Positions 49,683 through 58,101 are shown, counted from the first letter of the stretch. The stretch is DNA of 64,000 nt from Desulfofundulus kuznetsovii DSM 6115 (GCF_000214705.1 NC_015573.1:198501-262500); one strand, 5' to 3'. The notes: generated by a model from the letters alone, not told the origin. Program-made: numbers and translations.

Positions 49683-50174
49683 GTGAAATATCTGGTAAGC
49701 GCATGTCTGGCCGGGCATTCCTGCTCCTACGATGGATTGCCCCGGACCTGTGCGGTTGTGGAAAAGCTGGTCAGGGAAGGCCGGGCAGTACCGGTATGCC
49801 CGGAGTGCCTGGGCGGGTTGCCCGTACCGCGTCCGGCCTCGGAAATACAGGGCGGTACGGGAGTGGACGTGCTGGAGGGGCGGGCGCGGGTGGTCAACTG
49901 TAAGGGGGACGATGTTACCGGGGCCTTTATCCGGGGAGCCCGTGCTACCCTGGAGATCGCCAGGAAGCAGGGCATACAGGCTGCCATTTTAAAGGCCCGG
50001 AGTCCTTCCTGCGGGTATGGCCGTATTTACGACGGGTCGTTTAAAGGGAAAGTCAAAGCAGGTCATGGCGTGACTGCGGCGTTACTGGTGGAATCGGGTT
50101 TTCAAATATTTACAGAGGAAGATGTGGAAAAGGAATGGCCGGCGTACGGGGCGGGCTGCCGGGAGAAAATATAA
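49683..50174 (+). CDS. DUF523 protein
   Basis: 163 residues, GTG start. YLVSACLAGHSCSYDGLPRT, VPVCPECLGGLPVPRPASEI, KARSPSCGYGRIYDGSFKGK and GHGVTAALLVESG are DUF523 signatures, with conserved cysteines that may bind metal. Function unknown. Ends about 30 bp before rlmD, with which it is probably cotranscribed. Confidence 0.88.
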   Translation: MKYLVSACLAGHSCSYDGLPRTCAVVEKLVREGRAVPVCPECLGGLPVPRPASEIQGGTGVDVLEGRARVVNCKGDDVTGAFIRGARATLEIARKQGIQAAILKARSPSCGYGRIYDGSFKGKVKAGHGVTAALLVESGFQIFTEEDVEKEWPAYGAGCREKI

Positions 50175-50205
50175 TCGTGTGACTAATTTTACCTGGAGGA
50201 TAACC

Positions 50206-51570
50206 ATGGCTGGTATACAGCCCGGAGAGCAAGTTGTACTTGAGGTGGAAAACCTCAGCCACAGCGGCGAGGGAGTGGGCCGCTGGCAGGGGCGGGTGGT
50301 ATTTGTGCCCCTGGCCGTGCCCGGCGACCGGGTGCGGGCAACGGTGGTGGAGGTTAAGAAAAAATACCTGCGGGCCCGGCTGGAAGAAGTGCTGGTCCCC
50401 GGCCCCGCACGCTGCCGCCCCCGCTGCCTTTCTTTTGCCCGTTGCGGCGGCTGTCACGTCCAGCACCTGCCTTACGACTACCAGTTGCAGTACAAAACCA
50501 GGCTGGTACGGGACAGCCTGGAGCGCATCGGCAGGTTAACCGGGGTAAAAGTTTTGCCCATTCTGGGAATGGACAACCCCTGGCACTACCGTAACAAGGT
50601 AAGGTTTCACGTGGCATACCGGGAAGGGAGGCTGGCCCTGGGCCTTTATGCCCCCGGTTCCCACGTCCTGGGACACTGGATGGCACGGGATGCCGTATGT
50701 CACATCCTGGACGGGGAACTGAATAACCTGGCCCTCAGGATTGAGTGTTTATTGAATAAATATCGGGAGAGCCTCCTGGACGGCTTCAAACCCCTCCTGT
50801 CTTATGTAACTTTGCGCAAAGCCGTGGCGACGGGAGAAACCATGGTGGTGCTGGCCACCACCAAAGACCGCTGGCCCCGGCAGGAGGAACTGGCCGGCGA
50901 GCTGGCCGGCACCGGCCGGGTAACGACGGTCGTCCAGCAAACGGCCGTCCTCCCGGGCAGGGAGCCTGACGATGGACGGACAAGGACCCTTTACGGCAGG
51001 GGATACATCACCGACCGCCTGGGCGACCTCGTCTTCCGGATTTCCGCCGCTTCCTTCTACCAGGTCAACCCCGTACAGACCCGGGCTCTGTATGAAAAGG
51101 TCAGGGAGTACGCCGGCCTTACGGGGATGGAGAATGTGGTGGACGCCTACTGCGGCGTGGGTACCATTGCCCTTTTCCTGGCCCGGCAGGCCCGGGAAGT
51201 GCTGGGTGTGGAGGTGTCCCCCCGGGCCGTGGCCGATGCCCGGCAAAATGCCCGGCTCAACAACCTGAACAACGTCTCCTTTGTCCGGGGAGCGGTGGAA
51301 AAACTCCTGCCCCGGCTCTTTGACCGGGGCGACGGTCCCGATGTGCTGGTCCTGGATCCTCCCCGGCGGGGATGCCACCGGTCTGTCCTGGAAGCCCTGG
51401 CCCGTTACCCGGTGCCGCGGGTGGTCTACGTTTCCTGTGACCCGGGGACCCTGGCCCGGGACCTGGGCTTCCTGGCCGGGCACGGCTACCGGGTGGTGGA
51501 AGTCCAGCCGGTGGATATGTTCCCCCAGACCTACCATGTGGAGTGTTGTTGTTTGCTGACCAGTATTTAG
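50206..51570 (+). CDS. rlmD: 23S rRNA (uracil-C5)-methyltransferase, RlmD/RumA family
   Basis: 454 residues from the ATG behind GGAGGATAACC. An N-terminal TRAM domain (about 5-62), a 4Fe-4S site (CRPRCLSFARCGGC, Cys70, 74, 80, 83), a central domain and a Rossmann SAM domain (VVDAYCGVGTIALFLARQA). The catalytic Cys lies in VVYVSCDPGTLARDLGFL. Methylates U1939-type positions of 23S rRNA; the exact target could also be U747. Some 28 extra upstream codons overlap DUF523 and are not needed. Confidence 0.92.
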   Translation: MAGIQPGEQVVLEVENLSHSGEGVGRWQGRVVFVPLAVPGDRVRATVVEVKKKYLRARLEEVLVPGPARCRPRCLSFARCGGCHVQHLPYDYQLQYKTRLVRDSLERIGRLTGVKVLPILGMDNPWHYRNKVRFHVAYREGRLALGLYAPGSHVLGHWMARDAVCHILDGELNNLALRIECLLNKYRESLLDGFKPLLSYVTLRKAVATGETMVVLATTKDRWPRQEELAGELAGTGRVTTVVQQTAVLPGREPDDGRTRTLYGRGYITDRLGDLVFRISAASFYQVNPVQTRALYEKVREYAGLTGMENVVDAYCGVGTIALFLARQAREVLGVEVSPRAVADARQNARLNNLNNVSFVRGAVEKLLPRLFDRGDGPDVLVLDPPRRGCHRSVLEALARYPVPRVVYVSCDPGTLARDLGFLAGHGYRVVEVQPVDMFPQTYHVECCCLLTSI

Positions 51571-51851
51571 GCTATAGCGAACGACCGGGCAGATGGAATG
51601 CGTGCGGTGATGCATCTACTCTGGTAGTTTAGGGGGTGGGATATTTTTTTGACAGACCATGGGCTGTAAAAAGCTTCAGTTTATGGGGCTTTGAGAAGGG
51701 AAAACTGCTTAATTGGAAGAAGGTGTAACCTGGCATGTTTTGTCTCCATGCGGGTGAGGTAAATCGCGGTCACCGGTATACCGGGGTATACAGCCAGGTT
51801 AAGGCGGATAAAGGTTATCTAACTTTCTTTTTGGGGAGAGATGATGGCGAT

Positions 51852-52637
51852 TTGAAATGGCATAAGTCTAAAATACTGGCAGTTTTGCTTGTTACCTTAA
51901 TGCTGCTGGCGGTTGGTTGTTCCGGGGGCACTCCGGATAACGGCCAAATTCAGGATGCGGACGGTAAAGTGCAAAAGCCGCCCGCCCAAAGCCAGTCCGT
52001 TTCCCCAGTTGAACCGGGTGAAAAGAAGGTACCCGCCGGGCTGTTGGCCGCCACCGTAACCCGGGTGGTGGACGGGGATACCCTGGTCGTGCGCCTTAAG
52101 GACGGGAAAAGCGAGACGGTGCGCCTGATCGGCGTGAACACTCCCGAGTCAACCAGGGAGGTGGAGCCCTACGGTAAAGAGGCCTCCGCCTACACCAGGA
52201 GCCGTTTGGACGGCCGGCGCATCTGGCTGGAGAGGGATGTGCAGGAAAGGGACCATTACGGGCGCATCCTGGCCTATGCCTGGCTTGAACCGCCAGCGGG
52301 AGATAAGCCGGGGGAAGACGCCGTGCGCAGCCGCATGTTCAACGCCGAACTGCTGCTCAAAGGCTATGCCCAGGTGATGACGGTTCCGCCCAATGTGAAA
52401 TACGCGGACCTTTTTGTGCGGCTGCAGCGGGAAGCCCGGGAAAAGAAGCGGGGCCTGTGGGGCCTGGAGGTTAAGGATAGGGAGCCCTATTACATCGGCA
52501 ATGCCCGCAGCAAGAAATTCCACCGCCCTGACTGCGAATATGGCCGGCAGACGGCTCCGGACAACCGGGTGAGGTTTGCCACCAAGGAAAAGGCCCTGGA
52601 CGCGGGATACGAGCCCTGCAATGCCTGCAAGCCGTAG
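51852..52637 (+). CDS. Staphylococcal-nuclease-type lipoprotein with C-terminal Cys motif
   Basis: 261 residues from TTG with GGGGAGAGA upstream. A signal peptide with lipobox (LMLLAVGCSGG) directs it to the membrane surface. The SNase domain spans about 75-205 (ATVTRVVDGDTLVVRL, VRLIGVNTPEST, YGRILAYAWL, GYAQVMTVPPNVKYADLFVR), with the catalytic Arg/Glu/Arg set. A C-terminal segment YIGNARSKKFHRPDCEYGRQ... GYEPCNACKP resembles the metal-binding part of Ada-type domains. Probably degrades extracellular DNA or RNA. Confidence 0.85.
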   Translation: MKWHKSKILAVLLVTLMLLAVGCSGGTPDNGQIQDADGKVQKPPAQSQSVSPVEPGEKKVPAGLLAATVTRVVDGDTLVVRLKDGKSETVRLIGVNTPESTREVEPYGKEASAYTRSRLDGRRIWLERDVQERDHYGRILAYAWLEPPAGDKPGEDAVRSRMFNAELLLKGYAQVMTVPPNVKYADLFVRLQREAREKKRGLWGLEVKDREPYYIGNARSKKFHRPDCEYGRQTAPDNRVRFATKEKALDAGYEPCNACKP

Positions 52638-52718
52638 AAAAATTCCTGCACCTGGAAGCCCGGGCATGGAAGGAGTTACGGGTTATCAGGGCGAACGTAT
52701 AAAAAATAAAAATTTTAT

Positions 52719-53036
52719 GGTAAATGTTCAGTAGAACCGCTCTGTTAACTACAAAGGCACGGCGTTATCCGGAGCGAACGATTTTGCGGAGCGCCGGTAA
52801 CAGCACCCGGTGAAGCGAGGTTGCCGGCTCGGCTCTCGAGGACGCCAACGAAACCAGGCGAGGGAAATGTGGAAGAACCACATCGGGTAGAAAAAGTGAA
52901 ACAGCATAAAAATAGTATCGATGGCAATCCGCAGAGAGCCAGAGCCGGCCCGAAGCGAACCGCGGTGCTGTCGGCGCGGAGCACATGAGTGAGCGGGATA
53001 ACGCCGTGCCATAAGCGGGTTGTCTGAACATTTACC
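52719..53036. repeat. Intergenic palindromic repeat family I, copy 3
   Basis: 318 bp between the nuclease and flavoprotein genes. Perfect outer ends GGTAAATGTTCAG (52719-52731) and CTGAACATTTACC (53024-53036); perfect core ends GGCACGGCGTTATCC/GGATAACGCCGTGCC (52756-52770, 52996-53010), where copies 1 and 2 have a different 16-mer. Arms match copy 1 (GGAGCGAACGA, GGTAACAGCACCCGG, CAGAGAGCCAGAGCCGGC), but the centre is a different sequence. Compensatory changes in the paired ends suggest the hairpin is maintained. Confidence 0.85.
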
Positions 53037-53060
53037 TTTTATGAAAAAGGGAGGATTTTT

Positions 53061-53687
53061 ATGAAGATCCTGGCAATTAATGGCAGCCACCGCAAGGGGA
53101 AGAACACTGCCGTCATGTTGCAAGCGGTTCTGGACGAAGCCGCCAGGGCCGGCGCGGAGACGGAACTGGTGGAACTTACCGATTACAACATCAAGCCCTG
53201 TCTGGCCTGCAACCGTTGCCTGGGCAAAACGGAATGTTCCATCAAAGACGATGACATGGGCGTGCTGGCCGAGAAAATGCTGGCGGCCGACGGGATTGTA
53301 CTCGGTTCCCCGGTGTACTGGGCCAATGTGACCGGCCTGATGAAAAATTTTATCGACCGTACCCGCTGGATGCACATGGCCAGGAACCTGCTTTACGGCA
53401 AGGTGGGGGGAGCGGTTACCCATGCCGGCCTGCGGAACGGGGGGCAGGAGCACGCCCTGGCCATCATGGAACGTTTTCTGGTTGCCCAGGGGCTTATTCT
53501 GGTCGATACCCGCGACCAGGAAAGCGGCATTTGCAACGGTGGAGCCATGGGAACCATGTTTAACAATCTGGAGGAAGGCAAGATTTCCTGGAAACGGGGC
53601 GTGCACGAGGATTTGCTGGCCCTGGAGGAATGCCGCCGTTTGGGGCGCAATATGGTGGAGATGATTAAACGTCTTGGCCGGGCTTAA
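53061..53687 (+). CDS. NADPH-dependent FMN reductase-type iron-sulfur flavoprotein
   Basis: 208 residues. Flavodoxin-like fold: ILAINGSHRKGKNTAVMLQA (FMN phosphate loop), ADGIVLGSPVYWANVTGLMK (flavin binding), and CLACNRCLGKTECSIKDDD (about 48-66), whose closely spaced cysteines resemble the 4Fe-4S motif of iron-sulfur flavoproteins. A redox partner for ferredoxin or oxidants. GGGAGG precedes the ATG; repeat copy 3 fills the region upstream. Confidence 0.88.
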   Translation: MKILAINGSHRKGKNTAVMLQAVLDEAARAGAETELVELTDYNIKPCLACNRCLGKTECSIKDDDMGVLAEKMLAADGIVLGSPVYWANVTGLMKNFIDRTRWMHMARNLLYGKVGGAVTHAGLRNGGQEHALAIMERFLVAQGLILVDTRDQESGICNGGAMGTMFNNLEEGKISWKRGVHEDLLALEECRRLGRNMVEMIKRLGRA

Positions 53688-53791
53688 GAAAACCTGGAAC
53701 GTCGCGCGCTATGGCCGTGCGCCAGGCCCTTCAGGTAACAAAGAAAAAACCGGCCATCCTTTCGGCTGACCGGTTGAAAGAATGACTTGCG

Positions 53792-53814
53792 AAAAGGACG
53801 GTTGCGTCCTTTTA
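53792..53814. terminator. Bidirectional terminator
   Basis: AAAAGGACG-GTTG-CGTCCTTTT (53792-53811 region): a symmetric stem with A-run and T-run, serving the flavoprotein gene from the left and the small membrane gene from the right. A second hairpin with ACCGG arms and a minus-strand T-run lies at 53743-53775. Confidence 0.7.
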
Positions 53815-53928
53815 GAAAATGATTACCAGTATGCCGGCAATGAATACCAGCACGCCCAGGAAGGCTATAATTATACCGAGTATCAACTCGACGGTAGGAT
53901 TGAAACGTTTGGTTTCAACATCCGGCAT
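53812..53928 (-). CDS. Small membrane protein (38 aa)
   Basis: Minus strand, ATG with AAGGAGG six bases upstream. Sequence MPDVETKRFNPTVELILGII then IAFLGVLVFIAGILVIIF: a short polar N-terminus and a single hydrophobic helix. Its strong SD, codon usage and terminator on the minus strand support a real gene. Function unknown; similar one-helix proteins often assist larger membrane complexes. Confidence 0.65.
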   Translation of the reverse strand: MPDVETKRFNPTVELILGIIIAFLGVLVFIAGILVIIF

Positions 53929-54018
53929 GTGTAATTCCTCCTTTTTCTAGTTTTGTTTTTATACTATGTTTTTCCTCAGACAAATGTTACCAGTAGGGGC
54001 TTATTATGCAAAAAATAG

Positions 54019-54047
54019 ACATCCCCCGGGAATCGGGGGATGTTTTA
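54019..54047. terminator. Intrinsic terminator, bidirectional
   Basis: ACATCCCCC (54019-54027) pairs with GGGGGATGT (54035-54043), flanked by AAAAAA on the left and TTTT on the right. It ends the minus-strand gene at 54068-54445. Confidence 0.75.
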
Positions 54048-54067
54048 ACCTTATTTGAACCTTGTCT

Positions 54068-54445
54068 CTAACATTGCTCCTGCTTGGCAAAAACTTTCCC
54101 GCAGCGGCAGCCGTAAGTGACCAGGTGGCAGTTCCGGCGCTCCTGGACGCTTAATATGCGTACCCTGCTGGAGAGGCCGTACAGTTTTTCGCCGCACTGG
54201 GGGCAGACCGTACCGGTGACATATTTGCGCGCCCGCACCACCGAGTAACCCGGCGTACGGGTGGCCTCCACCACGTAGTCGGGAAAAGAGAACTTGGAGA
54301 TGCGGTAGCGATCCAGCACCGCCCGGATGGTCTTAAGCATGGTGTTCCGGGCACGTCCGGTCTGGCTGGTGAGAAAAACGTGGATGGCGGTTTGGATCAC
54401 CTGCTGGTCTTCCGTGCTGGGGAAGGGATAGATTTTGGCCGGCAT
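54068..54445 (-). CDS. Unknown protein with zinc-ribbon-like C-terminus
   Basis: 125 residues. The N-terminal half is helical (STEDQQVIQTAIHVFLTSQT, RARNTMLKTIRAVLDRYRIS). The C-terminal half has CPQCGEKLYGL and, after SVQERRNCHLVTYGC, CGKVF, a possible split zinc site. Not recognised. It lies 115 bp from another small Cys-rich minus-strand gene. Confidence 0.55.
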   Translation of the reverse strand: MPAKIYPFPSTEDQQVIQTAIHVFLTSQTGRARNTMLKTIRAVLDRYRISKFSFPDYVVEATRTPGYSVVRARKYVTGTVCPQCGEKLYGLSSRVRILSVQERRNCHLVTYGCRCGKVFAKQEQC

Positions 54446-54568
54446 CTTACACACACCTGCTCTTTATGTTTCTTTATGTTCCGGTTTTCAGGACAGGCCG
54501 GGTTGTCCACTTTTGGGTTAAAAAATTTTTACCCGGAGTTCCTGCCTCACCAGATTATTATTTCCAAT

Positions 54569-54832
54569 TTAGTGCCCGCAAATAACCCGTTCGGAGCCGG
54601 GGTCGGCGCGGCGGGCCTGCTCCAGTACCTGCCGTACTGCTTCTATGTGCCGGCAGCGGAAGCCCGGGTCGAGGCGGGAGCGGAAACGAAAAGTGCAGCA
54701 TGTGCAGCTTTCGGGCGTGGTGGTTAGTTCAATCCGGCAATCCACTTCAACCACGTGGGCTACCCGGGGGGAAACAAAGTAGACGACCAGGTCGTTGACC
54801 AGAAACGGGGTTTTGACTATCTTTGCGGCCAT
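54569..54832 (-). CDS. Small protein with SWIM-type zinc finger pattern
   Basis: 87 residues. SCTCCTFRFRSRLDPGFRCR-H (about 42-62) has the CxC...CxH pattern of a SWIM zinc finger, preceded by VVEVDCRIELTTTPES. SWIM domains bind DNA or protein. GAAGGAGAATTCCC precedes the ATG. Partners with the next small gene are possible. Cytosolic. Confidence 0.6.
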   Translation of the reverse strand: MAAKIVKTPFLVNDLVVYFVSPRVAHVVEVDCRIELTTTPESCTCCTFRFRSRLDPGFRCRHIEAVRQVLEQARRADPGSERVICGH

Positions 54833-55130
54833 GGGAATTCTCCTTCATGTTGTGCACAATTAAACAGCTCTTATAAAACATGAATTGGCCATGGACAAGG
54901 AATATTCCTGCCTCAAATTTAAGCGATTTAAGTATTAAATTGTAGAATTAAGCAGGCATGATTATTATACCTGTCCCTGAAACCGCCGGTAAGCTACATA
55001 GGAGTATAGCGCGCTCAGGGCTACGGCGCCAATGATCGCGCCAACGCCTGTTACCAGGTGATGTAGCAGGTCCGGTAACTACAGGTTTACTTTTGTTGAT
55101 GCCGGGGCTTCAAGCCAATTTTTGCTCCGC
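54833..55130. other. AT-rich gap with a start-less hydrophobic frame
   Basis: About 300 bp. A minus-strand frame ending at 54965 reads LHHLVTGVGAIIGAVALSAL-YSYVAYRRFQGQV, a membrane-helix-like peptide, but an in-frame stop lies just upstream and no start codon is available. It may be a decayed small membrane protein gene. Confidence 0.3.
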
Positions 55131-55154
55131 AAAAAAGCCTGCGGTATGGCAGGC
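55131..55154 (-). terminator. Intrinsic terminator of small minus-strand gene
   Basis: On the minus strand GCCTGC-CATACC-GCAGGC (55154-55137) followed by TTTTTT. Confidence 0.8.
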
Positions 55155-55191
55155 TCAAAAGATTTTGGAGCGACTATATCATTAGACAAAC

Positions 55192-55329
55192 TTACTCTCG
55201 AATAATTCCATGGCTGCGGCCAATGACCACTTCCTTACCGTGCTGGTTGCGGCGTACCGTTTCCATGGACACCCTTGTATAACCCTGGTTCAAAAAACTT
55301 AACAATTCCTGATACACTGTACCATTCAT
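55192..55329 (-). CDS. Unknown 45-aa protein
   Basis: From the ATG behind GGGGAGG: MNGTVYQELLSFLNQGYTRV then SMETVRRNQHGKEVVIGRSH. Basic and soluble. A clear terminator follows. It lies just beyond the end of the IS607-type element and may be unrelated to it. Confidence 0.5.
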   Translation of the reverse strand: MNGTVYQELLSFLNQGYTRVSMETVRRNQHGKEVVIGRSHGIIRE

Positions 55330-55595
55330 TGTTAAGCGGCCTCCCCATGACCAGGCTTTCGCTCCTTTCCGGATTGGATTTGCCCGCCCCTGGGAGCGGG
55401 CATAGCGACAGGGAGACCTCGGCCCCGGGAGTCCCACCCGAACGGGAGAACTGCGCGAAACAGGCACCTCCGGCTTGCACCTTCATCAATGTTGACTATT
55501 TCGCGGCCCCAGCACTCAAGTTTCTTGAGTGCCGAACGCCCCCCGCAACCTGTTAGGTACGGCCTACCGGTTTGTCCGATACCGGCTAAACGGGG
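55330..55595 (-). ncRNA. Structured region at the tnpB 3' end, candidate omega RNA / element right end
   Basis: Directly downstream of tnpB on the minus strand. Contains GCACTCAAG-AAA-CTTGAGTGC (about 55512-55532), GCCGGTATCGGACAAACCGG and GCCCGCTCC...GGAGCGGGC-type arms. TnpB guide RNAs come from exactly this position. The precise ends of the element cannot be set from one copy. Confidence 0.4.
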
Positions 55596-57299
55596 TCACC
55601 TACTTGATAAAACGAGCTGCATCAACTCGTGCCAGACGGAATAAAACGATTCCTGCTTAAAACGGGTCAACCCGTTGTGAATGGGAATCTTTCCTTCCAG
55701 CCGCTTGAAGAGTCGCTTCACCTTTCGGGTCATCCCTCTTCCTTCCCCAGGTAAGGAATCAACCTTCTGGTTCAGCTTCTCTTTGATGACTCGAATCTTT
55801 TGCTTCAACTCGCTGGTAATGCACTCTCTGAAGCCTATCGCACGCCGGGCAATAACCAGTGCAGCGGCGTGGTGGACAATTACCCCGTACCGCTCCATGT
55901 ACTTGTAATAGCCGATGGTGGACGTGTGCGCCGGCCAGACCGGTTCTACTCCAATACCTTCCTTGAATGCCCTCCTCATGACGGCCTCGATTATCTTCTT
56001 GAACGGGAAGTTGGCCGCTATGCGGTTGAATTTCCTGTCCGTATCCAGCCGGTCTTTCCCAAAGTCCAGGTCTTCCAAGGCAATGGGCTTACCTAAAAAT
56101 TTGGCAATGTCCACCACTACCTTGGCCAGTACGCCAATTAAGTATGTGCGCCGGTACCCCCGGCTGTAAGCAAGTTCCGGTATCTTGATGTACAGAAAAC
56201 CGTTCGGTTGTACTGTCACCTGGAATTCCCCGGCAAATTTGTGCAGGGCCTTCGGATGTGGTACAGTAAATCCTTCCGGCCAGGGTTCCGGTTGGCCGAA
56301 ATAATTGACGTTGGCTAAAGCCACCCCGTCCGGGTTGGTGTCCATCCCCAGATAGCCCCGGCTGGGACTGGTCACCGGTTCAGGTGCTGTTATGGCAAAG
56401 GAAATATGTACCCTGTACCGGCCGTCCCTGCCCCTGATCAGTTCCACAGTGTAGGGTGTGCCCAAAAGAAGCAACTCCCACACCTTCAACCGGTGCTTCT
56501 CCGGCAGCCAGAGCTTTCCCTCCACCCGAGGAGCCCTCGTCATTACCGGTCTTCCTCTGCTGTCCGTGCCTGTCTGCTCGGACAGGTGGGAGATGGTCAC
56601 GGACAAAGCAAATTCTCCGCTGCGGTAGCTTATCTTAATGTTCGGATTGCCGCCCTTGGTTTCGTCTCCCCGGGCGTACAGCCGATCCTGCCGGGCATTT
56701 CGCCATTCTTCTTTTGTGGCTCTGCCCCTGCAGACCCGCTTCCACAGAGAACGGCCGCCAAAAACTACCGTGGGTATGGTGCCGTTATTTTGATGGGTTT
56801 TCAGTTCATCCAGCTTCGTCTTCAGTCTTTTGACCCGCGCTTTGCGGCCGTGTACGGCGCGTTCGGCTTTCTCGATTTTTACCGGGTCGTTTGCTTCAAC
56901 CGCTTTACCCAGGTCTTTTTCCGCCCAGCCGAGTTTCTTCCTGGCACGGGCCAGCTTTGTTTCCGTTTCCTCGATTTCCAGCGCCAGCAGTCCCCTCTGT
57001 GATTCAATAATGGCCTTTGCTTTCAATACGGCATCGTCACAAAAACGGGAGTTTATGCCAAATAGCTTCTGGCCTTCTCTTTTGAGCTCTTCACGGGAAC
57101 GGCCTTCCTGCAGCCGGTTGAACGCCCAACGCTGGCATGAACAAAAAAGGCGCATCTCGGTGGCCAGGGGGTCTTCGCCACCTCGACCCCAACGCAGGCT
57201 GCGCCGGGCAGGAAAACTTTCCGGAAACCACTCGCCGCATACGGTGTATTTTATACTTTCATCCGGGTTAATTGTTGCCTTCTTTTTTGGCTTTTTCAT
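55596..57299 (-). CDS. tnpB: TnpB-family protein of an IS607-type element
   Basis: 567 residues, an RNA-guided nuclease family. A basic, coiled N-terminal half (ALEIEETETKLARARKKLGW). RuvC-like motifs: GYLGMDTNPDGVALANV (Asp320) and KPIALEDLDFGKDR (Glu409). The third motif region reads YGVIVHHAAALVIARRAIGF, with no evident Asp, and no CxxC...CxxC zinc ribbon is present. These omissions, and its length over about 400 aa, place it in a divergent subgroup. Start overlaps tnpA by 32 nt. Confidence 0.85.
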   Translation of the reverse strand: MKKPKKKATINPDESIKYTVCGEWFPESFPARRSLRWGRGGEDPLATEMRLFCSCQRWAFNRLQEGRSREELKREGQKLFGINSRFCDDAVLKAKAIIESQRGLLALEIEETETKLARARKKLGWAEKDLGKAVEANDPVKIEKAERAVHGRKARVKRLKTKLDELKTHQNNGTIPTVVFGGRSLWKRVCRGRATKEEWRNARQDRLYARGDETKGGNPNIKISYRSGEFALSVTISHLSEQTGTDSRGRPVMTRAPRVEGKLWLPEKHRLKVWELLLLGTPYTVELIRGRDGRYRVHISFAITAPEPVTSPSRGYLGMDTNPDGVALANVNYFGQPEPWPEGFTVPHPKALHKFAGEFQVTVQPNGFLYIKIPELAYSRGYRRTYLIGVLAKVVVDIAKFLGKPIALEDLDFGKDRLDTDRKFNRIAANFPFKKIIEAVMRRAFKEGIGVEPVWPAHTSTIGYYKYMERYGVIVHHAAALVIARRAIGFRECITSELKQKIRVIKEKLNQKVDSLPGEGRGMTRKVKRLFKRLEGKIPIHNGLTRFKQESFYSVWHELMQLVLSSR

Positions 57300-57928
57300 C
57301 CCGCTCCACTCCCACTATCAGCTCCCGAAACCCCTGCCTAACCCTCCTGCCGCCCCTGGCGCCGTACAAACGGGCCGAAAAGGTCGTGACTATGGCCAAA
57401 AGGTCCCGGACCAGCTCGGAATTGACGTCCTCCGGCTCTTTTTCCGCGATGGCGATTATTTCTACGCCGCAGTACCTTAAATGCCGCTCGATATACTCAT
57501 AACCAAACCGGGCCAGCCGGTCGGGATATTCGATGATGAGCTTCTTATACTCGCCCTGCTCGGCCAGCTTGAGCACGTTCGCTAAACCGCGGCGCTTCTG
57601 GTTCAGGCCGCTGGCCACGTCTGTGAACTCCGCCCTGATGGTAAAACCGTTTTCCCGGGCGTACTGCCGCAGCCGTTCGATCTGCCGGTCCAGGTTGCCC
57701 GCGTCGGCCTGCTTTTTTGTGGATACCCGGGCGTAAAGCACGACTGCTTCCTGCCCGTCATTCAACTGACCGGACTGCAGGAGCCTGTTGAGTTCGTCCA
57801 TAGAGTACCGGCGCTGGCCTCCAGGCAAACGAACGGGACAAGATTTTGCCGCGTTTTTCCCAGTTGCGCAGGCTGTTGGGATGAACGCCTAATTTTTTTG
57901 CCGCTTTGCTGATGGTTAATAGTTCCAT
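57268..57928 (-). pseudogene. tnpA: IS607-type TnpA serine recombinase, frameshifted
   Basis: The ATG at 57928 opens a MerR-like domain (MELLTISKAAKKLGVHPNSL, RNWEKRGKI). The serine recombinase domain (AVVLYARVSTKKQADAGNLD with catalytic Ser, YPDRLARFGYEYIERHLRYC) continues in another frame from PVRLPGGQRRYSM. One extra T (near 57838) after AAAATCTTG separates them. Either an inactivating insertion or, less likely, internal initiation at the TTG at 57828 gives a recombinase without its DNA-binding head. Confidence 0.8.
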
Positions 57929-58058
57929 AACTTCATGGTAACTATTTTGTTATGTTTTGTCAATATTTGTTGGCCTGTTGGCAACTGCTACAAACCTCCT
58001 TCCCTTAACGAACAGCAGGAAAGGTCAAACGAAATCAAAGAAACCCATAACTGTACCA

Positions 58059-58088
58059 AAGGGCCTGCCGGCAGGGGCAGGCCCTTAT
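58059..58088. terminator. Terminator hairpin after tetR gene
   Basis: AAGGGCCTGCC pairs with GGCAGGCCCTT around GGCAGG (about 58059-58087); it ends the minus-strand fad operon. Confidence 0.7.
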
Positions 58089-58101
58089 AGCTATTCCGGG
58101 G

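Noticed and set aside
54965-55075. Hydrophobic minus-strand peptide
   Set aside because: In-frame stop just upstream and no start codon; at most a relic.
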